Positions 1 through 15,864 of a stretch of 64,000 bases of DNA are shown here, piece after piece. How positions within the stretch are numbered: position 1 is the stretch's first letter; every line of letters begins with the position of its first letter. Source of the DNA: Deinococcus terrestris (GTDB lineage Bacteria; Deinococcota; Deinococci; Deinococcales; Deinococcaceae). The stretch is taken from contig NZ_WBSL01000001.1 in NCBI RefSeq assembly GCF_009377345.1, forward strand, positions 310,001-374,000, written 5' to 3'. Made by a program: the position numbers and the translations under genes. The notes below the pieces were generated by a model that was not told the DNA's origin, did not search any database, and was given only the letters and a program-made list of their open reading frames with translations.

Positions 1-1
1 G

Positions 2-1138
2 CGGGTGATCGCCAGCCCGCAGGACCCGGAGGCGTTGGCCGACCTCGCCGTCCGGGAGGCGGTGGACGTGGTGATCGTGGGGCCGGAAGCCTACCTCAGC
101 GCCGGACTCGTGGACGCTTGCCAGGCTCGGGGCGTTCCCGCCTTTGGTCCCACGCAGGCCGCCGCCCGTCTGGAAAGTGACAAGGCCTGGAGCAAAGCGT
201 TCATGGCCCGTCACGGCATCCCGACGGCCGCCTACCGGGCGTTCTCGGCACTGGAGGCGGCGCTCAACCATCTGGAGACGCAGCCACTCCCTCTCGTGGT
301 CAAGGACGCAGGATTGCGGGCGGGCAAGGGGGTCACGGTGGCCCACACCCGCGGGGAGGCGGAGGCCGCCCTGCGCGACATCTTCTCCCAGCCGGGCGCG
401 CAGGCGGTGACCGAGGAGTTCATGACCGGGCAGGAGGTCAGCGTCCTGGCCCTCACCGACGGCGAACGCTACGCCCTGATGCCCCCCAGTCAGGACCACA
501 AGACCATCGGCGAGGGTGATCTCGGCCCGATGACAGGTGGCATGGGCGTGATCTGTCCCTTCCCGCTGGCGGAAGCGGACCTGGAGTTCATCCGCCGCGA
601 GATCGTGGAGCGCACCCTGGCGGGCCTGCGGGCCGAGGGCCTGCCCTTTTGCGGAGTGCTGTACGCCGGGCTGATGCTCACGCCGGGAGGGCCGCGCGTG
701 GTCGAGTTCAACGCCCGCTTCGGCGACCCCGAGGCCGAGGCGGTGCTGCCCCTGCTCGTCTCCGATCTCGCCCGGCACACGCTGGAGGCGGCGCAGGGAC
801 GGCTGGACCCCGGCCAGGTGCATTTCCGCGACGGAGCCAGCGCTGTCGTGATTCTGGCGGCCCCCGGCTATCCCGCCGACCCCCGGCGCGACATTCCCCT
901 GGAGTTGCCTGAGACTGGCCCCGGCGAGGTGATCTACCACGCGGGCACGGCCCTGCGCGGCGGCAGGCTGGTCAGCGCGGGCGGACGCGTGCTGGCCGTC
1001 ACCGCCACCGCCCCGACGTTGGAGGCCGCGCTGGGCTACGCCTATGCCCTCGCAGACCGGGTGGAGTTTCCGGGCGCCCAGCTCCGCCGCGACCTGGGGT
1101 TCCGGCTGGGATTGCGCCCCGCCGTCGCCACGCGCTAG
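2..1138 (+). CDS. purD: Phosphoribosylamine-glycine ligase, 5' end outside window
   Basis: GAR synthetase joins phosphoribosylamine and glycine using ATP, the second step of de novo purine synthesis, in the cytosol. The reading frame is open to the left edge; the usual N-terminal Rossmann-like segment (about 40-45 residues, GGGGREHAL-type) is missing, so the gene starts before base 1. What remains is an ATP-grasp enzyme: the QDHKTIGEGDLGPMTGGMG loop near codon 165 and the EFNARFGDPEAE metal-binding motif near codon 235 are both family hallmarks, followed by the C-terminal GARS domain. The stop is 33 bp before tRNA-Leu. Identification is secure; only the true start is unseen. Confidence 0.95.
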   Translation, partial: RVIASPQDPEALADLAVREAVDVVIVGPEAYLSAGLVDACQARGVPAFGPTQAAARLESDKAWSKAFMARHGIPTAAYRAFSALEAALNHLETQPLPLVVKDAGLRAGKGVTVAHTRGEAEAALRDIFSQPGAQAVTEEFMTGQEVSVLALTDGERYALMPPSQDHKTIGEGDLGPMTGGMGVICPFPLAEADLEFIRREIVERTLAGLRAEGLPFCGVLYAGLMLTPGGPRVVEFNARFGDPEAEAVLPLLVSDLARHTLEAAQGRLDPGQVHFRDGASAVVILAAPGYPADPRRDIPLELPETGPGEVIYHAGTALRGGRLVSAGGRVLAVTATAPTLEAALGYAYALADRVEFPGAQLRRDLGFRLGLRPAVATR

Positions 1139-1171
1139 CATCCCGGCTGGCCCACCTATCCGGGGCCGCAA

Positions 1172-1254
<83 letters not shown>

Positions 1255-1314
1255 CTGTGTATCGGCAGCCCTTTCCTGCGCTGCCCTGGCAGCCGCTCTC
1301 CCCGAGGTTCCCCC

Positions 1315-1539
1315 ATGATCCTGACCCTCTTTATCATTCTGTTTGCCCTGGTGTGCGTGGGGCTGGTGTTTTTCGTGCTGTTACAGGTGCCCAAGCAGGC
1401 CGGACTTTCGGCCAGCATGGCCTCTGGCGGCTCCCTGCTCGGCGGGCGCGGTGTCGAGGGCGGCCTGATCCGGGTGACAAGTGTCCTGGGCGGCCTGTTT
1501 ATGCTGCTCGCCCTCCTCATCAACGTGGTCTCCCGCTGA
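1315..1539 (+). CDS. secG: Preprotein translocase subunit SecG
   Basis: SecG is the small accessory subunit of the SecYEG channel in the cytoplasmic membrane. The 74-residue product has the family layout: a first membrane helix at residues 3-24, a loop with the SASMASGG-type motif around residue 35 (families usually show GLGAAFGGG-like glycine-rich loops), and a second helix at about residues 52-70. The start ATG follows a GAGG-like Shine-Dalgarno. It sits alone between tRNA-Leu and a strong rho-independent terminator, so it is probably monocistronic or cotranscribed with the tRNA. Length and topology match SecG well. Confidence 0.9.
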   Translation: MILTLFIILFALVCVGLVFFVLLQVPKQAGLSASMASGGSLLGGRGVEGGLIRVTSVLGGLFMLLALLINVVSR

Positions 1540-1558
1540 CTGTTTCCTGACCTTTTAT

Positions 1559-1589
1559 GAGCCACCTGAGTGCATAGGTGGCTCTTTTT
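1559..1589 (+). terminator. Rho-independent terminator of secG
   Basis: A perfect 9-bp stem, GAGCCACCT (1559-1567) with AGGTGGCTC (1576-1584), is followed directly by TTTTT (1585-1589), 20 bp after the secG stop. Confidence 0.9.
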
Positions 1590-1746
1590 ATTCATATACT
1601 TGACCATAGAGATGGCGTATTGTCGGCTGACATTGAACGTACTGACGAGAGATTTGTTCGCCAGGACGAAAAGTTCACAACATGACAATGGCTGACTCTG
1701 CTGTGAATAAGCTGTGATTGGACATTCATCGTTGCGCGGCTGGGGC

Positions 1747-1776
1747 TTGACCTTGAGCAAACCTTGTCGCTAGAGT
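1747..1776 (+). promoter_or_regulatory. Sigma-70-type promoter of the peptide transporter operon
   Basis: TTGACC (1747-1752) and TAGAGT (1771-1776) are spaced by 18 bp, a good vegetative promoter arrangement. It lies about 113 bp before the substrate-binding protein start. The whole 1590-1888 stretch holds no gene; it is unusually A+T-rich around 1590-1700 compared with the rest of the window. Confidence 0.65.
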
Positions 1777-1888
1777 GACCGCGCTGGAATCCCTCAAATG
1801 GCTTAGGTCGAACGGCTCATCTGGTGCTCTGCCAGATGGTGTTCACGTACCCAGATTTCCAGAAGCAGCTCCCTTCAGGAGGCACCAC

Positions 1889-3646
1889 ATGAAGAAAGCC
1901 CTTTTCGTTGCGCTCGCCATGACCGTCGGCTCCGCCGTCGCAGCTCCCTTTGTCTGGCCCGCCGCCTGGACGGCCGAGCAGAACACCGCCAACAAGCGTG
2001 GTGGCGAGTACCGTTACTACTCCCTGTCGGACTACAAGACCTTCAACCCCTTTACCAGCGCGGAAGCGGATTCCATTCCCACGCTGATTGCGGCGGGAAC
2101 CGGCCTGTTTGCTCAGGACCCCCGCAACGACGAGTTCATTCCCTACATGGCGGACGCCAAGCCCACCGTTAGCAACAACGGTAAGCGCTTTGTCGTGAAG
2201 ATCCGCGAAGGCATGAAGTTCAGCGACGGCCAGCCCATCACGGCCGACGACTTCGTGACCACGATGCGCATCCACATGGACGACAAGGTCGGCAGCAACA
2301 GCTTCGACTCCTTCCGTCTGGCGGGCAAGCCCATCACCATCAAGAAGATCGACAACTACACCGTGCAGTTCGACTTCCCCCAGGTCAGCTCCGGCGCCTA
2401 CGAGCGTATGGCCTTCACCCCCTGGCCCGACCACGTGTTCGGCAAGGCTTACCGTGAGGGCGGCGCCGAGGCGATCAAGAAGATGTGGACGCTGGGCACG
2501 AACCCCAACCAGATCGTTTCCCCTGGCATGTGGACCCTGGGCAGCTACCGCGCCGGTGAGCGTGCGGTGCTGGAGCGCAACGAGCGCTGGGGCGAGTGGA
2601 ACAAGGACAGCCGTGGCAACGCGCTGCCTTACCTCGCCAGCGCCTCCTACCGCATCGTGGGTGACGCCAACGCGGCGCTCGCCGCTTACCTCGCCGGTCA
2701 GATCGACAGCGTCGCGGTCCGCAACGCCGACGACCTCGCGCAGATCAAGCGGGCGATGGACGCTGGCCGTCTGAAGGCCACGTTGATCCCCAACGTCAGC
2801 CCCCAGGCGACGAGCCAGTGGATCACCTTCAACTGGAACAAGGCGGGCGATCCCTTCAAGCAGAAGCTCTTCCGCGACGTGCGCTTCCGCCGCGCGATGA
2901 GCCACATCGCCAACCGCAAGGCGATGGTCGACCTCGCGCTGGGTGGTCTGGGCACCGAGACGTACTACAGCGTCTACCCGATCTTCCGCCAGCAGATCGC
3001 GGCGGGCGCCAGCGCTCCCAAGTACCCCTACAACCTGCAAGCGGCGACCAACCTGCTGCGCCAGATGGGCTTCACCAAGAAGAACGCCCAGGGTTACCTG
3101 GTCGACAACAGCGGCAAGGTGCTGGAATTCAACCTCTCCACCAACGCAGGCAACACTGTCCGCGAGCAGCTGGGCCGCATCTTCGCCGACGAGGCCAAGA
3201 AGGTCGGCGTGAAGGTCAACTTCACCCCCATCGACTTCAACAACCTCGTCAACCAGCTCACCTCCAAGGGCGAGAACCGTCCCTTCGACGCGATCCTGCT
3301 GGGGCTGGCGAACGGCAGCAACGTGTGGCCCTTCGGGTCCAACGTGACCCCCTGCGGCGGCAACCTGCACAGCTATAACAACAACTCCAAGGGCACCTGC
3401 CTGACCTCGCAGGAAACCCTGATGACCAAGCTGTACTTCCAGGGCGACGCGACGCTCGACGACGCCAAGCGCCGCGCCATCGGTGGGCAGATCATGAAGG
3501 CCGAGGGCGAGCTGCAGCCCGTGATCTACCTGGTCGGCGGCAACTACCACGTGACCTTTAACGAGCGTCTCGGCGGCGAGTACCCCCGCACCATGATGGA
3601 CGCCTACTACGGCAGCCGCGACCTCGCGCTGACCTTCGTCAAGTAA
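1889..3646 (+). CDS. Peptide ABC transporter substrate-binding protein (SBP family 5)
   Basis: Periplasmic binding protein that captures oligopeptides or dipeptides and delivers them to the membrane permeases encoded next. I chose ATG 1889 because AGGAGG lies 6-12 bases upstream and the product then begins with a classical signal peptide (MKKALFVALAMTVGSAVA); an in-frame upstream codon at 1775 would place nonsense before it. The 585-residue product matches DppA/OppA family length and contains family-5 features such as the early FNPFTSAEAD segment, KFSDGQPITADDFV, and a C-terminal half with FRRAMSHIANRKAM. No lipobox cysteine is seen, so it is likely a soluble periplasmic protein. First gene of a five-gene operon; a hairpin after it may favour higher expression than the permeases. 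Confidence 0.9.
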   Translation: MKKALFVALAMTVGSAVAAPFVWPAAWTAEQNTANKRGGEYRYYSLSDYKTFNPFTSAEADSIPTLIAAGTGLFAQDPRNDEFIPYMADAKPTVSNNGKRFVVKIREGMKFSDGQPITADDFVTTMRIHMDDKVGSNSFDSFRLAGKPITIKKIDNYTVQFDFPQVSSGAYERMAFTPWPDHVFGKAYREGGAEAIKKMWTLGTNPNQIVSPGMWTLGSYRAGERAVLERNERWGEWNKDSRGNALPYLASASYRIVGDANAALAAYLAGQIDSVAVRNADDLAQIKRAMDAGRLKATLIPNVSPQATSQWITFNWNKAGDPFKQKLFRDVRFRRAMSHIANRKAMVDLALGGLGTETYYSVYPIFRQQIAAGASAPKYPYNLQAATNLLRQMGFTKKNAQGYLVDNSGKVLEFNLSTNAGNTVREQLGRIFADEAKKVGVKVNFTPIDFNNLVNQLTSKGENRPFDAILLGLANGSNVWPFGSNVTPCGGNLHSYNNNSKGTCLTSQETLMTKLYFQGDATLDDAKRRAIGGQIMKAEGELQPVIYLVGGNYHVTFNERLGGEYPRTMMDAYYGSRDLALTFVK

Positions 3647-3666
3647 CCTCCCGCCCGCACGTACAC

Positions 3667-3698
3667 GGGGGGTGGCTCGCACACGCGGGCTGCCCCCC
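3667..3698 (+). promoter_or_regulatory. Intercistronic hairpin after the binding-protein gene
   Basis: GGGGGGTGGCTCGC (3667-3680), loop ACAC, then GCGGGCTGCCCCCC (3685-3698) form a long G+C stem with two wobble or mismatch positions and no U-tract. In binding-protein operons such stems usually stabilise the upstream message or partially attenuate; that role is inferred. Confidence 0.6.
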
Positions 3699-3725
3699 AC
3701 TCGCGTGAACTCTCAGGAGCGCCCC

Positions 3726-4706
3726 ATGATTCCATTTCTCCTGCGGCGGGTGGTCCAGTCCATTCCGACGCTGCTGCTCGCCAGCGTGCTGATCTTTTTC
3801 GTGATCCAACTCGCGCCCGGTGATTTTTTGACCCCGGCCCGACTTAACCCCAACATCAGTCCTGAGCAGCTTGAGAATCTGTCCCGGAACTTCGGGCTGG
3901 ACCGCTCGATTCCAGAGCAGTACCTGCGCTGGATGGGCAACATGTTCCGGGGCGATTTTGGGCTGTCCTTTCAGTACCAGCAGCCTGTGCTGGATGTGGT
4001 CTGGCCGCGCATCAAGAACTCGCTGTGGCTGGTGCTGCTGAGCACGCTGCTGTTTTATGCCATCGCCATCCCGGTCGGGGTCTATGGGGCTGTGCGCCAG
4101 AACTCCCTGGGCGATAAGTTCATCAATGTGGTGCTGTACTTTCTGCTGGGGTTCCCGAGCTTCTTCCTGGCCCTGATCATCATTTACTTCATCCTGCTGG
4201 CGCGGGACGCCACCGGCCTGGATATTCCCATTGGCGGCATGACCAGCAACAATTACGAGCAGCTCTCAAGCCTGGGCCGCGTCTGGGACATCGTCAAACA
4301 CCTGATCATTCCGGCGGTGGTGCTGGCGATCTCGGACGCAGCGGGGCTAACCCGCGTGATTCGTGGGCAGATGCTGGAAGTCATGCGCTCGGACTACGTG
4401 CGAACGGCACGGGCCAAGGGTGTCAACGAGCGGAGCGTGATCTGGAAGCACACCTTCCGTAACGGCATCCTGCCCATCGTGGCGAACATTGGTGGATTGC
4501 TTCCGGCGGCAATCAGCGGGGCCGGATTCATGGAAGTGGTGTTCGCCTATCCTGGCGTCACGCCCATGCTGCTGACTGCCATCAACACCCAGGACCTGTA
4601 CCTGATTGCTGGATTCACGGTCATCACGACCATCCTGCTGGTGATCGGGAATGCGATCAGCGATCTACTCCTCGCCGTGGTTGACCCACGCGTGAAGGTT
4701 GCCTGA
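3726..4706 (+). CDS. dppB: Peptide ABC transporter permease, DppB/OppB type
   Basis: Inner-membrane permease of the peptide importer. The ATG at 3726 follows AGGAG at 3715-3719 and gives a 326-residue protein that begins with the typical FLLRRVVQSIPTLL helix; an in-frame earlier codon at 3672 would add a Pro/Arg-rich extension over the hairpin. The N-terminal region carries the DppB signature (GLDRSIPEQYLRWMGN, then DFGLSFQYQQPV), followed by about five more membrane helices. The cytoplasmic EAA loop, which docks on the ATPases, is at about residues 224-246 (TARAKGV then WKHTFRNG). Stop is 13 bp before the next permease, so the two are translationally close. Confidence 0.93.
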   Translation: MIPFLLRRVVQSIPTLLLASVLIFFVIQLAPGDFLTPARLNPNISPEQLENLSRNFGLDRSIPEQYLRWMGNMFRGDFGLSFQYQQPVLDVVWPRIKNSLWLVLLSTLLFYAIAIPVGVYGAVRQNSLGDKFINVVLYFLLGFPSFFLALIIIYFILLARDATGLDIPIGGMTSNNYEQLSSLGRVWDIVKHLIIPAVVLAISDAAGLTRVIRGQMLEVMRSDYVRTARAKGVNERSVIWKHTFRNGILPIVANIGGLLPAAISGAGFMEVVFAYPGVTPMLLTAINTQDLYLIAGFTVITTILLVIGNAISDLLLAVVDPRVKVA

Positions 4707-4719
4707 GGAGTCTTCTGAT

Positions 4720-5856
4720 ATGACTACGACTTCTCCCACCACCAAGGCTCCCCGCGCCAAGGGCCAATCCCAGCTCTCGGTTGCCTGGGCACAGTTCCGC
4801 AAAAACCGCCTTGCCCAGATCGGCGGAACATTCCTGATCCTGCTGTATCTGATGGCGGTCTTTGCACCCTTCCTTGCACCCGATGGGCTGTCGAGCTACT
4901 CGACCACCAACATCACCCGTTTCCACCCACCCACGCCGATCCAGTTCCGCGATCCGGAGACGGGCGCGTTTACCCGGCCCTTCGTGTATCAGTACACGCA
5001 GCAACTTAATCTGGAAACCTTCGTCAACGAGTACCAGCCCACCACGACACGCTGCCCCATCTACTTTGGGGTGCGCGGCGACGAATACCGGCTGCTAGGG
5101 CTGATTCCGGGCAACATCCACCTGTTCGGCACCGGACAGGAGAATCCGGACTGCAACGTGTACCTGATGGGTGGCGAGGGGTTGGGCCGTGACCTCTTTA
5201 CTCGCATCATGTATGCCTCGCAGATCTCGCTGACCATCGGTGTGGGGGCGGTCCTGATCTCCACGATCATCGGCCTGCTGATGGGCGCGATGGCCGCTTT
5301 CTTCGGGGGTGTGGTTGATACCATCATCATGCGTCTGGTCGAGGTGCTCGCCAGCATTCCGACCCTTTTCCTGCTGATTTTGCTGCGTTCGGTGTTTCCC
5401 CAGGATATCAACCCGATCTTCGCGCTGTACATGATTCTGGGCCTGGTGGCATTTATCGGCTGGGGCGGCCTGGCCCGTGTGACCCGTGGACAACTGCTCA
5501 GCGTGCGGGAACTGGACTTCGTGTCGGCGGCGCAGGCGCTCGGCGCGGGCAACGGCCGCATCATGTGGCGGCACATGCTGCCCACCATGACCACTTATGT
5601 GATCGTGAGTCTGAGTCTGGGGATTCCGGGCGCGATCCTGACCGAATCGGGACTGAGCTTCTTGGGCATAGGGGCGGTCGAGCCGTACGTGTCGTGGGGC
5701 AGTCTGCTGACCCAGGCGCAGGAAGGCGGCTTTTCCAGCTTCACCCAGCGGCCGTGGACGCTGATTCCTGGCTTCTTCATCGTGTTTACGGTGATGGCCT
5801 TCCAGTTGCTGGGCGACGGTCTGCGCGACGCCTTCGACCCACGCAAGCGGTCGTGA
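4720..5856 (+). CDS. dppC: Peptide ABC transporter permease, DppC/OppC type
   Basis: Second membrane subunit of the importer. GAGGAG at 4705-4710 supports ATG 4720. The 378-residue product is longer than a typical DppC (about 300) because roughly 110 residues, from about residue 55 to 165, lie between the first membrane helix and the [12 protein letters not shown] motif. This extended, polar, probably extracytoplasmic loop contains two cysteines (in TTRCPIYF and NPDCNVY) that could pair. The EAA loop ([14 protein letters not shown] then WRHMLP) sits near residue 265. Extended loops of this kind are known in DppC-like proteins of other bacteria, so it is an elaboration rather than a fusion. 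The partner DppB is upstream. Confidence 0.92.
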   Translation: MTTTSPTTKAPRAKGQSQLSVAWAQFRKNRLAQIGGTFLILLYLMAVFAPFLAPDGLSSYSTTNITRFHPPTPIQFRDPETGAFTRPFVYQYTQQLNLETFVNEYQPTTTRCPIYFGVRGDEYRLLGLIPGNIHLFGTGQENPDCNVYLMGGEGLGRDLFTRIMYASQISLTIGVGAVLISTIIGLLMGAMAAFFGGVVDTIIMRLVEVLASIPTLFLLILLRSVFPQDINPIFALYMILGLVAFIGWGGLARVTRGQLLSVRELDFVSAAQALGAGNGRIMWRHMLPTMTTYVIVSLSLGIPGAILTESGLSFLGIGAVEPYVSWGSLLTQAQEGGFSSFTQRPWTLIPGFFIVFTVMAFQLLGDGLRDAFDPRKRS

Positions 5857-5884
5857 GCGCTCTGGCTTCGTAAGCTTTCTGACG

Positions 5885-5912
5885 GCGCCGCCCCATGCAC
5901 GCGGGGCGGCGC
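5885..5912 (+). promoter_or_regulatory. Hairpin in the dppC-dppD gap
   Basis: GCGCCGCCCC (5885-5894) pairs perfectly with GGGGCGGCGC (5903-5912) around an 8-nt loop. No U-run follows, so it may act as an RNA-stability element or weak attenuator rather than a full terminator. Confidence 0.6.
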
Positions 5913-5934
5913 AACTTATCCCCCCGGGATGCCT

Positions 5935-5941
5935 GTATGAT
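5935..5941 (+). promoter_or_regulatory. Possible extended -10 promoter for the ATPase genes
   Basis: TGTATGAT, with TATGAT at 5936-5941, lies 42 bp before the first ATPase start and just after a hairpin. I see no good -35 box, so this is only a candidate internal promoter that could let the ATPases be expressed separately. Confidence 0.35.
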
Positions 5942-5983
5942 GACGGGCGTGTTCCGCAACGTGGCGCAGGAGATGGAGGAAAG

Positions 5984-8082
<2,099 letters not shown>

Positions 8083-8122
8083 TCGCCGCCCCGCAGGGGC
8101 CGAGCGAAGCGAGAAACGAGAG

Positions 8123-8146
8123 GAGCACCGGGGCGCCCCGGTGCTC
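8123..8146 (+). terminator. Perfect palindrome ending the peptide transporter operon
   Basis: GAGCACCGGGGC (8123-8134) is immediately followed by its exact complement (8135-8146), a 24-nt perfect palindrome able to form a stem with a small loop. Only TT follows, so termination strength is uncertain, but position after dppF fits. Confidence 0.65.
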
Positions 8147-8204
8147 TTGCCGTCGTGGGCGGGAGGGCCTGAGCTTCTGCTGGGGCGTCCGTTTTTGCTG
8201 GGGG

Positions 8205-8228
8205 CTGACCGCTGACGACTGACCGCTC
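8205..8228 (+). repeat. Heptamer tandem repeat
   Basis: Three tandem heptamers CTGACCG, CTGACGA, CTGACCG (8205-8225) followed by CTC. It sits in the gap before the DUF4139-type gene, whose other side carries a related heptamer array (9601-9624). Confidence 0.6.
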
Positions 8229-8271
8229 TCCCTCTCACACTTCATCAGCCCCCGCCCGCCAAGCTGCTCTC

Positions 8272-9558
<1,287 letters not shown>

Positions 9559-9568
9559 CCGCCAGCAC

Positions 9569-9597
9569 AAGGGCCTTTGCTTAAGCAGAGGCCCTTT
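9569..9597. terminator. Bidirectional terminator between the DUF4139 gene and metF
   Basis: AAGGGCCT (9569-9576) pairs with AGGCCCTT (9589-9596); the inner part TTGCTTAAGCAG extends the stem. T-rich flank on the plus strand and A-rich flank on the other suit both convergent genes. A related hairpin occurs at 19494-19520. Confidence 0.75.
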
Positions 9598-9600
9598 CTT

Positions 9601-9624
9601 GCTGGTCGCTGGAAGCTGGCCGCT
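9601..9624 (+). repeat. Heptamer tandem repeat
   Basis: GCTGGTC, GCTGGAA, GCTGGCC, then GCT: three tandem heptamers directly after the terminator and touching the metF stop. Resembles the array at 8205-8228 when read on the opposite strand. Confidence 0.6.
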
Positions 9625-10361
9625 CTACACGATTCCTCCCAGATACGCCCGCGCGTCCGCCTTGACCGGCATGAAATAGGCGTGCTGGCGCCTCTCCCGC
9701 GCGAAGGCGAGCAGCTCGGCGGCAAAGGTGCGATTCCACTCCAGCGTGGGCGCGAAGGTGCGGGGGAAGACGGCGTGGTTGCGTGCCCGCCAGTAGTTCA
9801 ACGAGGAAAGGGTCAGCACGCTCGTCGCGCCCCACCAGACCTCGGCCTCCTGGGGAATCAGGTCGGCGTAGGCGGCCAGCAGCCGCAGGTCGAAGAAGGG
9901 CTGGGTGAAAAAGCCACAGGCGCCCGCCTCCAGCTTGCGCTCCAGGTAGTCACGCTCGCGGGCGAGGCTCTGGCGGTAGGGGTCCAGCCCCGCGTAGACA
10001 CGCACGTGCGGCAGCTCTCGCCGGAAACGCCGGATCGCCCGCACCGCGTCCACGTCGTACACGCGGGCGCTCATGTCGGCGGGGGCGTCCCCGGTGACGA
10101 TCAGCACCTCGTCGATGCCGAAAGTCGCCAGGGCGTCCACCATCGCCAGCGGGCCGTCCGGGTCAAGGTCCACGGCGCGGATGTGCGGAATGGCGCGGTA
10201 GCGGGGCCGGGCAAAGGCGCACCCCTGCCAGGACCGGGTCGAGTAGCGGGTCAGGTCCACCACGTTGACGGTGTCCACGCCGGGGAGGTACTGCGCCACC
10301 GCCTCCAGTTCCGCACGCAGGCCACTGCGCGAGCGGGGGACGAGTTCGACCGAGATGCGGC

Positions 10362-10365
<4 letters not shown>
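9625..10365 (-). CDS. metF: Methylenetetrahydrofolate reductase, short form
   Basis: Reduces 5,10-methylene-THF to 5-methyl-THF, the methyl donor used by MetH encoded just upstream. The product (246 residues) is a TIM-barrel flavoprotein: the N-terminal SVELVPRS strand corresponds to the family SFEFFPP motif, IVTGDAPA near residue 90 to the (L/T)GDP loop, and [10 protein letters not shown] near residue 150 to the FITQ(L/P)FFD motif. It is 40-50 residues shorter than most MetF proteins, and the barrel's first turns are abbreviated. Its ATG overlaps the metH stop (ATGA), so it is the second gene of a metH-metF operon under the SAM riboswitch. Function is firmly suggested by partner gene plus motifs. 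Confidence 0.85.
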
Positions 10366-14138
<3,773 letters not shown>

Positions 14139-14221
14139 CGGGCCGCCCGTCTGTGCTCAGCAGCCCGTGAAATCTCGAATGCGCCCTCTAGCGCCGCCTC
14201 TGGGCCATCGCCTCCCGCCGC

Positions 14222-14335
14222 GCCATCGTTGGCCGCGTGTGGCGGGAGCTTTCCCGGATGGGCACCGCTGCCGTGATGGGGGCCGGTTGCCGCGCCGTCC
14301 CTGGGCGGGAAAAGCCCTCGGGCGCTCTGGATGGC
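14222..14335 (-). ncRNA. SAM-I (S-box) riboswitch controlling metH-metF
   Basis: Read on the minus strand, P1 is GCCATC (14335-14330) closing with GATGGC (14227-14222). Right after P1 comes CAGAG and the GAGGG block typical of the P2/kink-turn side, then GGCAACC (14291-14285), then GGTGC (14266-14262) followed by CCATCC, the conserved P3-J3/4 segment. A P4 hairpin CCGC-CACA-CGCGG precedes the P1 3' strand. This order and about 114-nt length fit the SAM-I aptamer. The gene downstream is methionine synthase, the expected target. Between aptamer and start codon, ACGGGC can pair with GCCCGT near the ribosome site, a possible expression platform. A second GATGGC at 14209-14204 could compete for the P1 5' strand. 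Sequence inspection only; no covariance search was run. Confidence 0.82.
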
Positions 14336-14415
14336 CGTGCTCAAGCGGGCACGACTGCGGGGAGGATAGCGTGGGGACTCCGGGGCCAACTGGAGTGGAA
14401 TGGACAGGTGCGGCC

Positions 14416-15864
14416 TCAGCCTGTCTCGACTCCTTTCCGCAATCGCCAGCGCTGCACCTTACCGCTGGGGGTGCGCGGCAGTTCGGGCAGGCGGGTGAAG
14501 GTTAGCGGGCGCAGGCGGCGGGGGAGCGACTCGCGCAGGGCGGCGTGCCACTCGGGGTCGCCCGGCGCGTCCGGTTCCGGCACCACGAAGGCGTGCAGGG
14601 CCTGGCCGTATTCGGCGTCGGGAACCGGGTACACCGCGCACTCGCGGACGCCGGGCAGCGCGGCGATCCGGGCCTCGACCTCCGCCGGAAAGACATTCTC
14701 GCCGCCGATCAGCAGCAGGTCGTCCGCCCGGCCCGTCACGAAGAGGCGGCCCTCCGCGTCCCATCTTCCCAGGTCGCCCGTCGCCCGGCCACGCCCCACC
14801 GCGATCTCGCCCCGGTCCCCCTCCAGCCGCACCCGCACGCCGGGAAGGGGGCGGCCCACCGTGCCGGGCGCCGCGCCGAGGTCGGCGGGCGTGGCGAGGG
14901 AAATCAGGCCCGCCTCGGTCGAGCCGTAGAGGTTGAACAGTACGTGGCCCAGCCGTTCCCGCGCCCGCACCGCCAGCGCCGGGTCCAGCGGGGCCGAGCC
15001 GCACACGACGGTGCGGAGGGCCGGGGCCGTCCCGTCGGCTTCCGCGAGGAGGCGGTGCAGCACGGTGGGGACCAGCACCAGCACCTCGATTCGCTCGCGC
15101 TCCAGCGTGGCCCACAGCTCGCGGGCACCCCGCCCCGCCGCGAGGTGGACGGGTGCCCCCATCCCCAGCCCCAGCGCGAGGGCCGCCAGCCCATGCCCGT
15201 GAAAGAGCGGGAGCGGCAGCAGGGTGGGCGCTCCCGCCCGCAGGTTCAGCGCCTCCAGCAGCGCCCCCGCGCTCGCCAGCGCCGCCCCCGGCGACCACGA
15301 GCGGCGCACGACCCGCGCTTCGCCCGTCGTGCCGGAGGTCAGCAGGACCGGGCGCCCCGCGTGGGGTGGGAGTGGCCTGCGGGGGCGCGGAGACAGGAGG
15401 TCGTCCAAGCTCCACACCGGCACCCCGCCGCACCAGTCCTCCCCCAGCGGAGCGTCCACCAGCAGTGCCCGGAGGCCGTGCGCCCGCACTAGCACTCCCA
15501 ACGCCGTCTCCGACTGCGCCGGGTTCAGCAGGGTCACCCGCAGCCCCAGCCGCAGCGCCCCCAGCAGGGCGGCCACCGCGTTCGCACCCTGCCCGGCCCG
15601 CAGCCCGACCGCCTGACCGGGGCGGAGGTGGGGGGCCAGGGCCGCCGTCACCCGGTCCGCCCGCTCCCGCAACTCCCCGAAAGTCACCGGGCCGTCCCCG
15701 TCCACCAGCGCCACCCGACCCGGCTCCCGGCCCGCCCACCACGCGGCCAGCGCGTAGAGGCCCGGTCCCTCGCGGGTCAGGGTGCCCAGCAGCCCCGCCA
15801 GGGTGGACGCGGGAGTGGGGGAGAGGAGGCCGCTGCGCCGTACCGCTCGCCAGACGGCCCTCAC
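14416..15864 (-). CDS. AMP-forming acyl ligase (ANL superfamily)
   Basis: Activates a carboxylic acid as acyl-AMP, usually to form a thioester. I place the start at GTG 15864 because it overlaps the stop of the preceding dehydrogenase (GTGA) and removes an Arg/Pro-rich nonsense extension; the product is then 482 residues, a normal ANL length. Motifs: [13 protein letters not shown] (phosphate loop, near residue 140), [12 protein letters not shown] (near 300), TGDLGRWD (near 380), [21 protein letters not shown] (hinge), and the C-terminal PSGKVQR with the catalytic lysine. Substrate unknown; residue content does not single out acetyl-CoA synthetase or a fatty-acid enzyme. Adjacent to a short-chain dehydrogenase, so the pair may act in one small lipid or aromatic pathway. 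Confidence 0.85.
   Translation of the reverse strand: MRAVWRAVRRSGLLSPTPASTLAGLLGTLTREGPGLYALAAWWAGREPGRVALVDGDGPVTFGELRERADRVTAALAPHLRPGQAVGLRAGQGANAVAALLGALRLGLRVTLLNPAQSETALGVLVRAHGLRALLVDAPLGEDWCGGVPVWSLDDLLSPRPRRPLPPHAGRPVLLTSGTTGEARVVRRSWSPGAALASAGALLEALNLRAGAPTLLPLPLFHGHGLAALALGLGMGAPVHLAAGRGARELWATLERERIEVLVLVPTVLHRLLAEADGTAPALRTVVCGSAPLDPALAVRARERLGHVLFNLYGSTEAGLISLATPADLGAAPGTVGRPLPGVRVRLEGDRGEIAVGRGRATGDLGRWDAEGRLFVTGRADDLLLIGGENVFPAEVEARIAALPGVRECAVYPVPDAEYGQALHAFVVPEPDAPGDPEWHAALRESLPRRLRPLTFTRLPELPRTPSGKVQRWRLRKGVETG

Noticed and set aside
1600..1624. TTGACC followed by TATTGT as a promoter
   Set aside because: Spacing of 13 bp is too short; the TTGACC/TAGAGT pair at 1747-1776 is much better.
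1817..3700. 627-codon open frame on the minus strand opposite the peptide-binding protein
   Set aside because: Antisense shadow; no signal, domain or ribosome site, while the plus-strand gene is clear.
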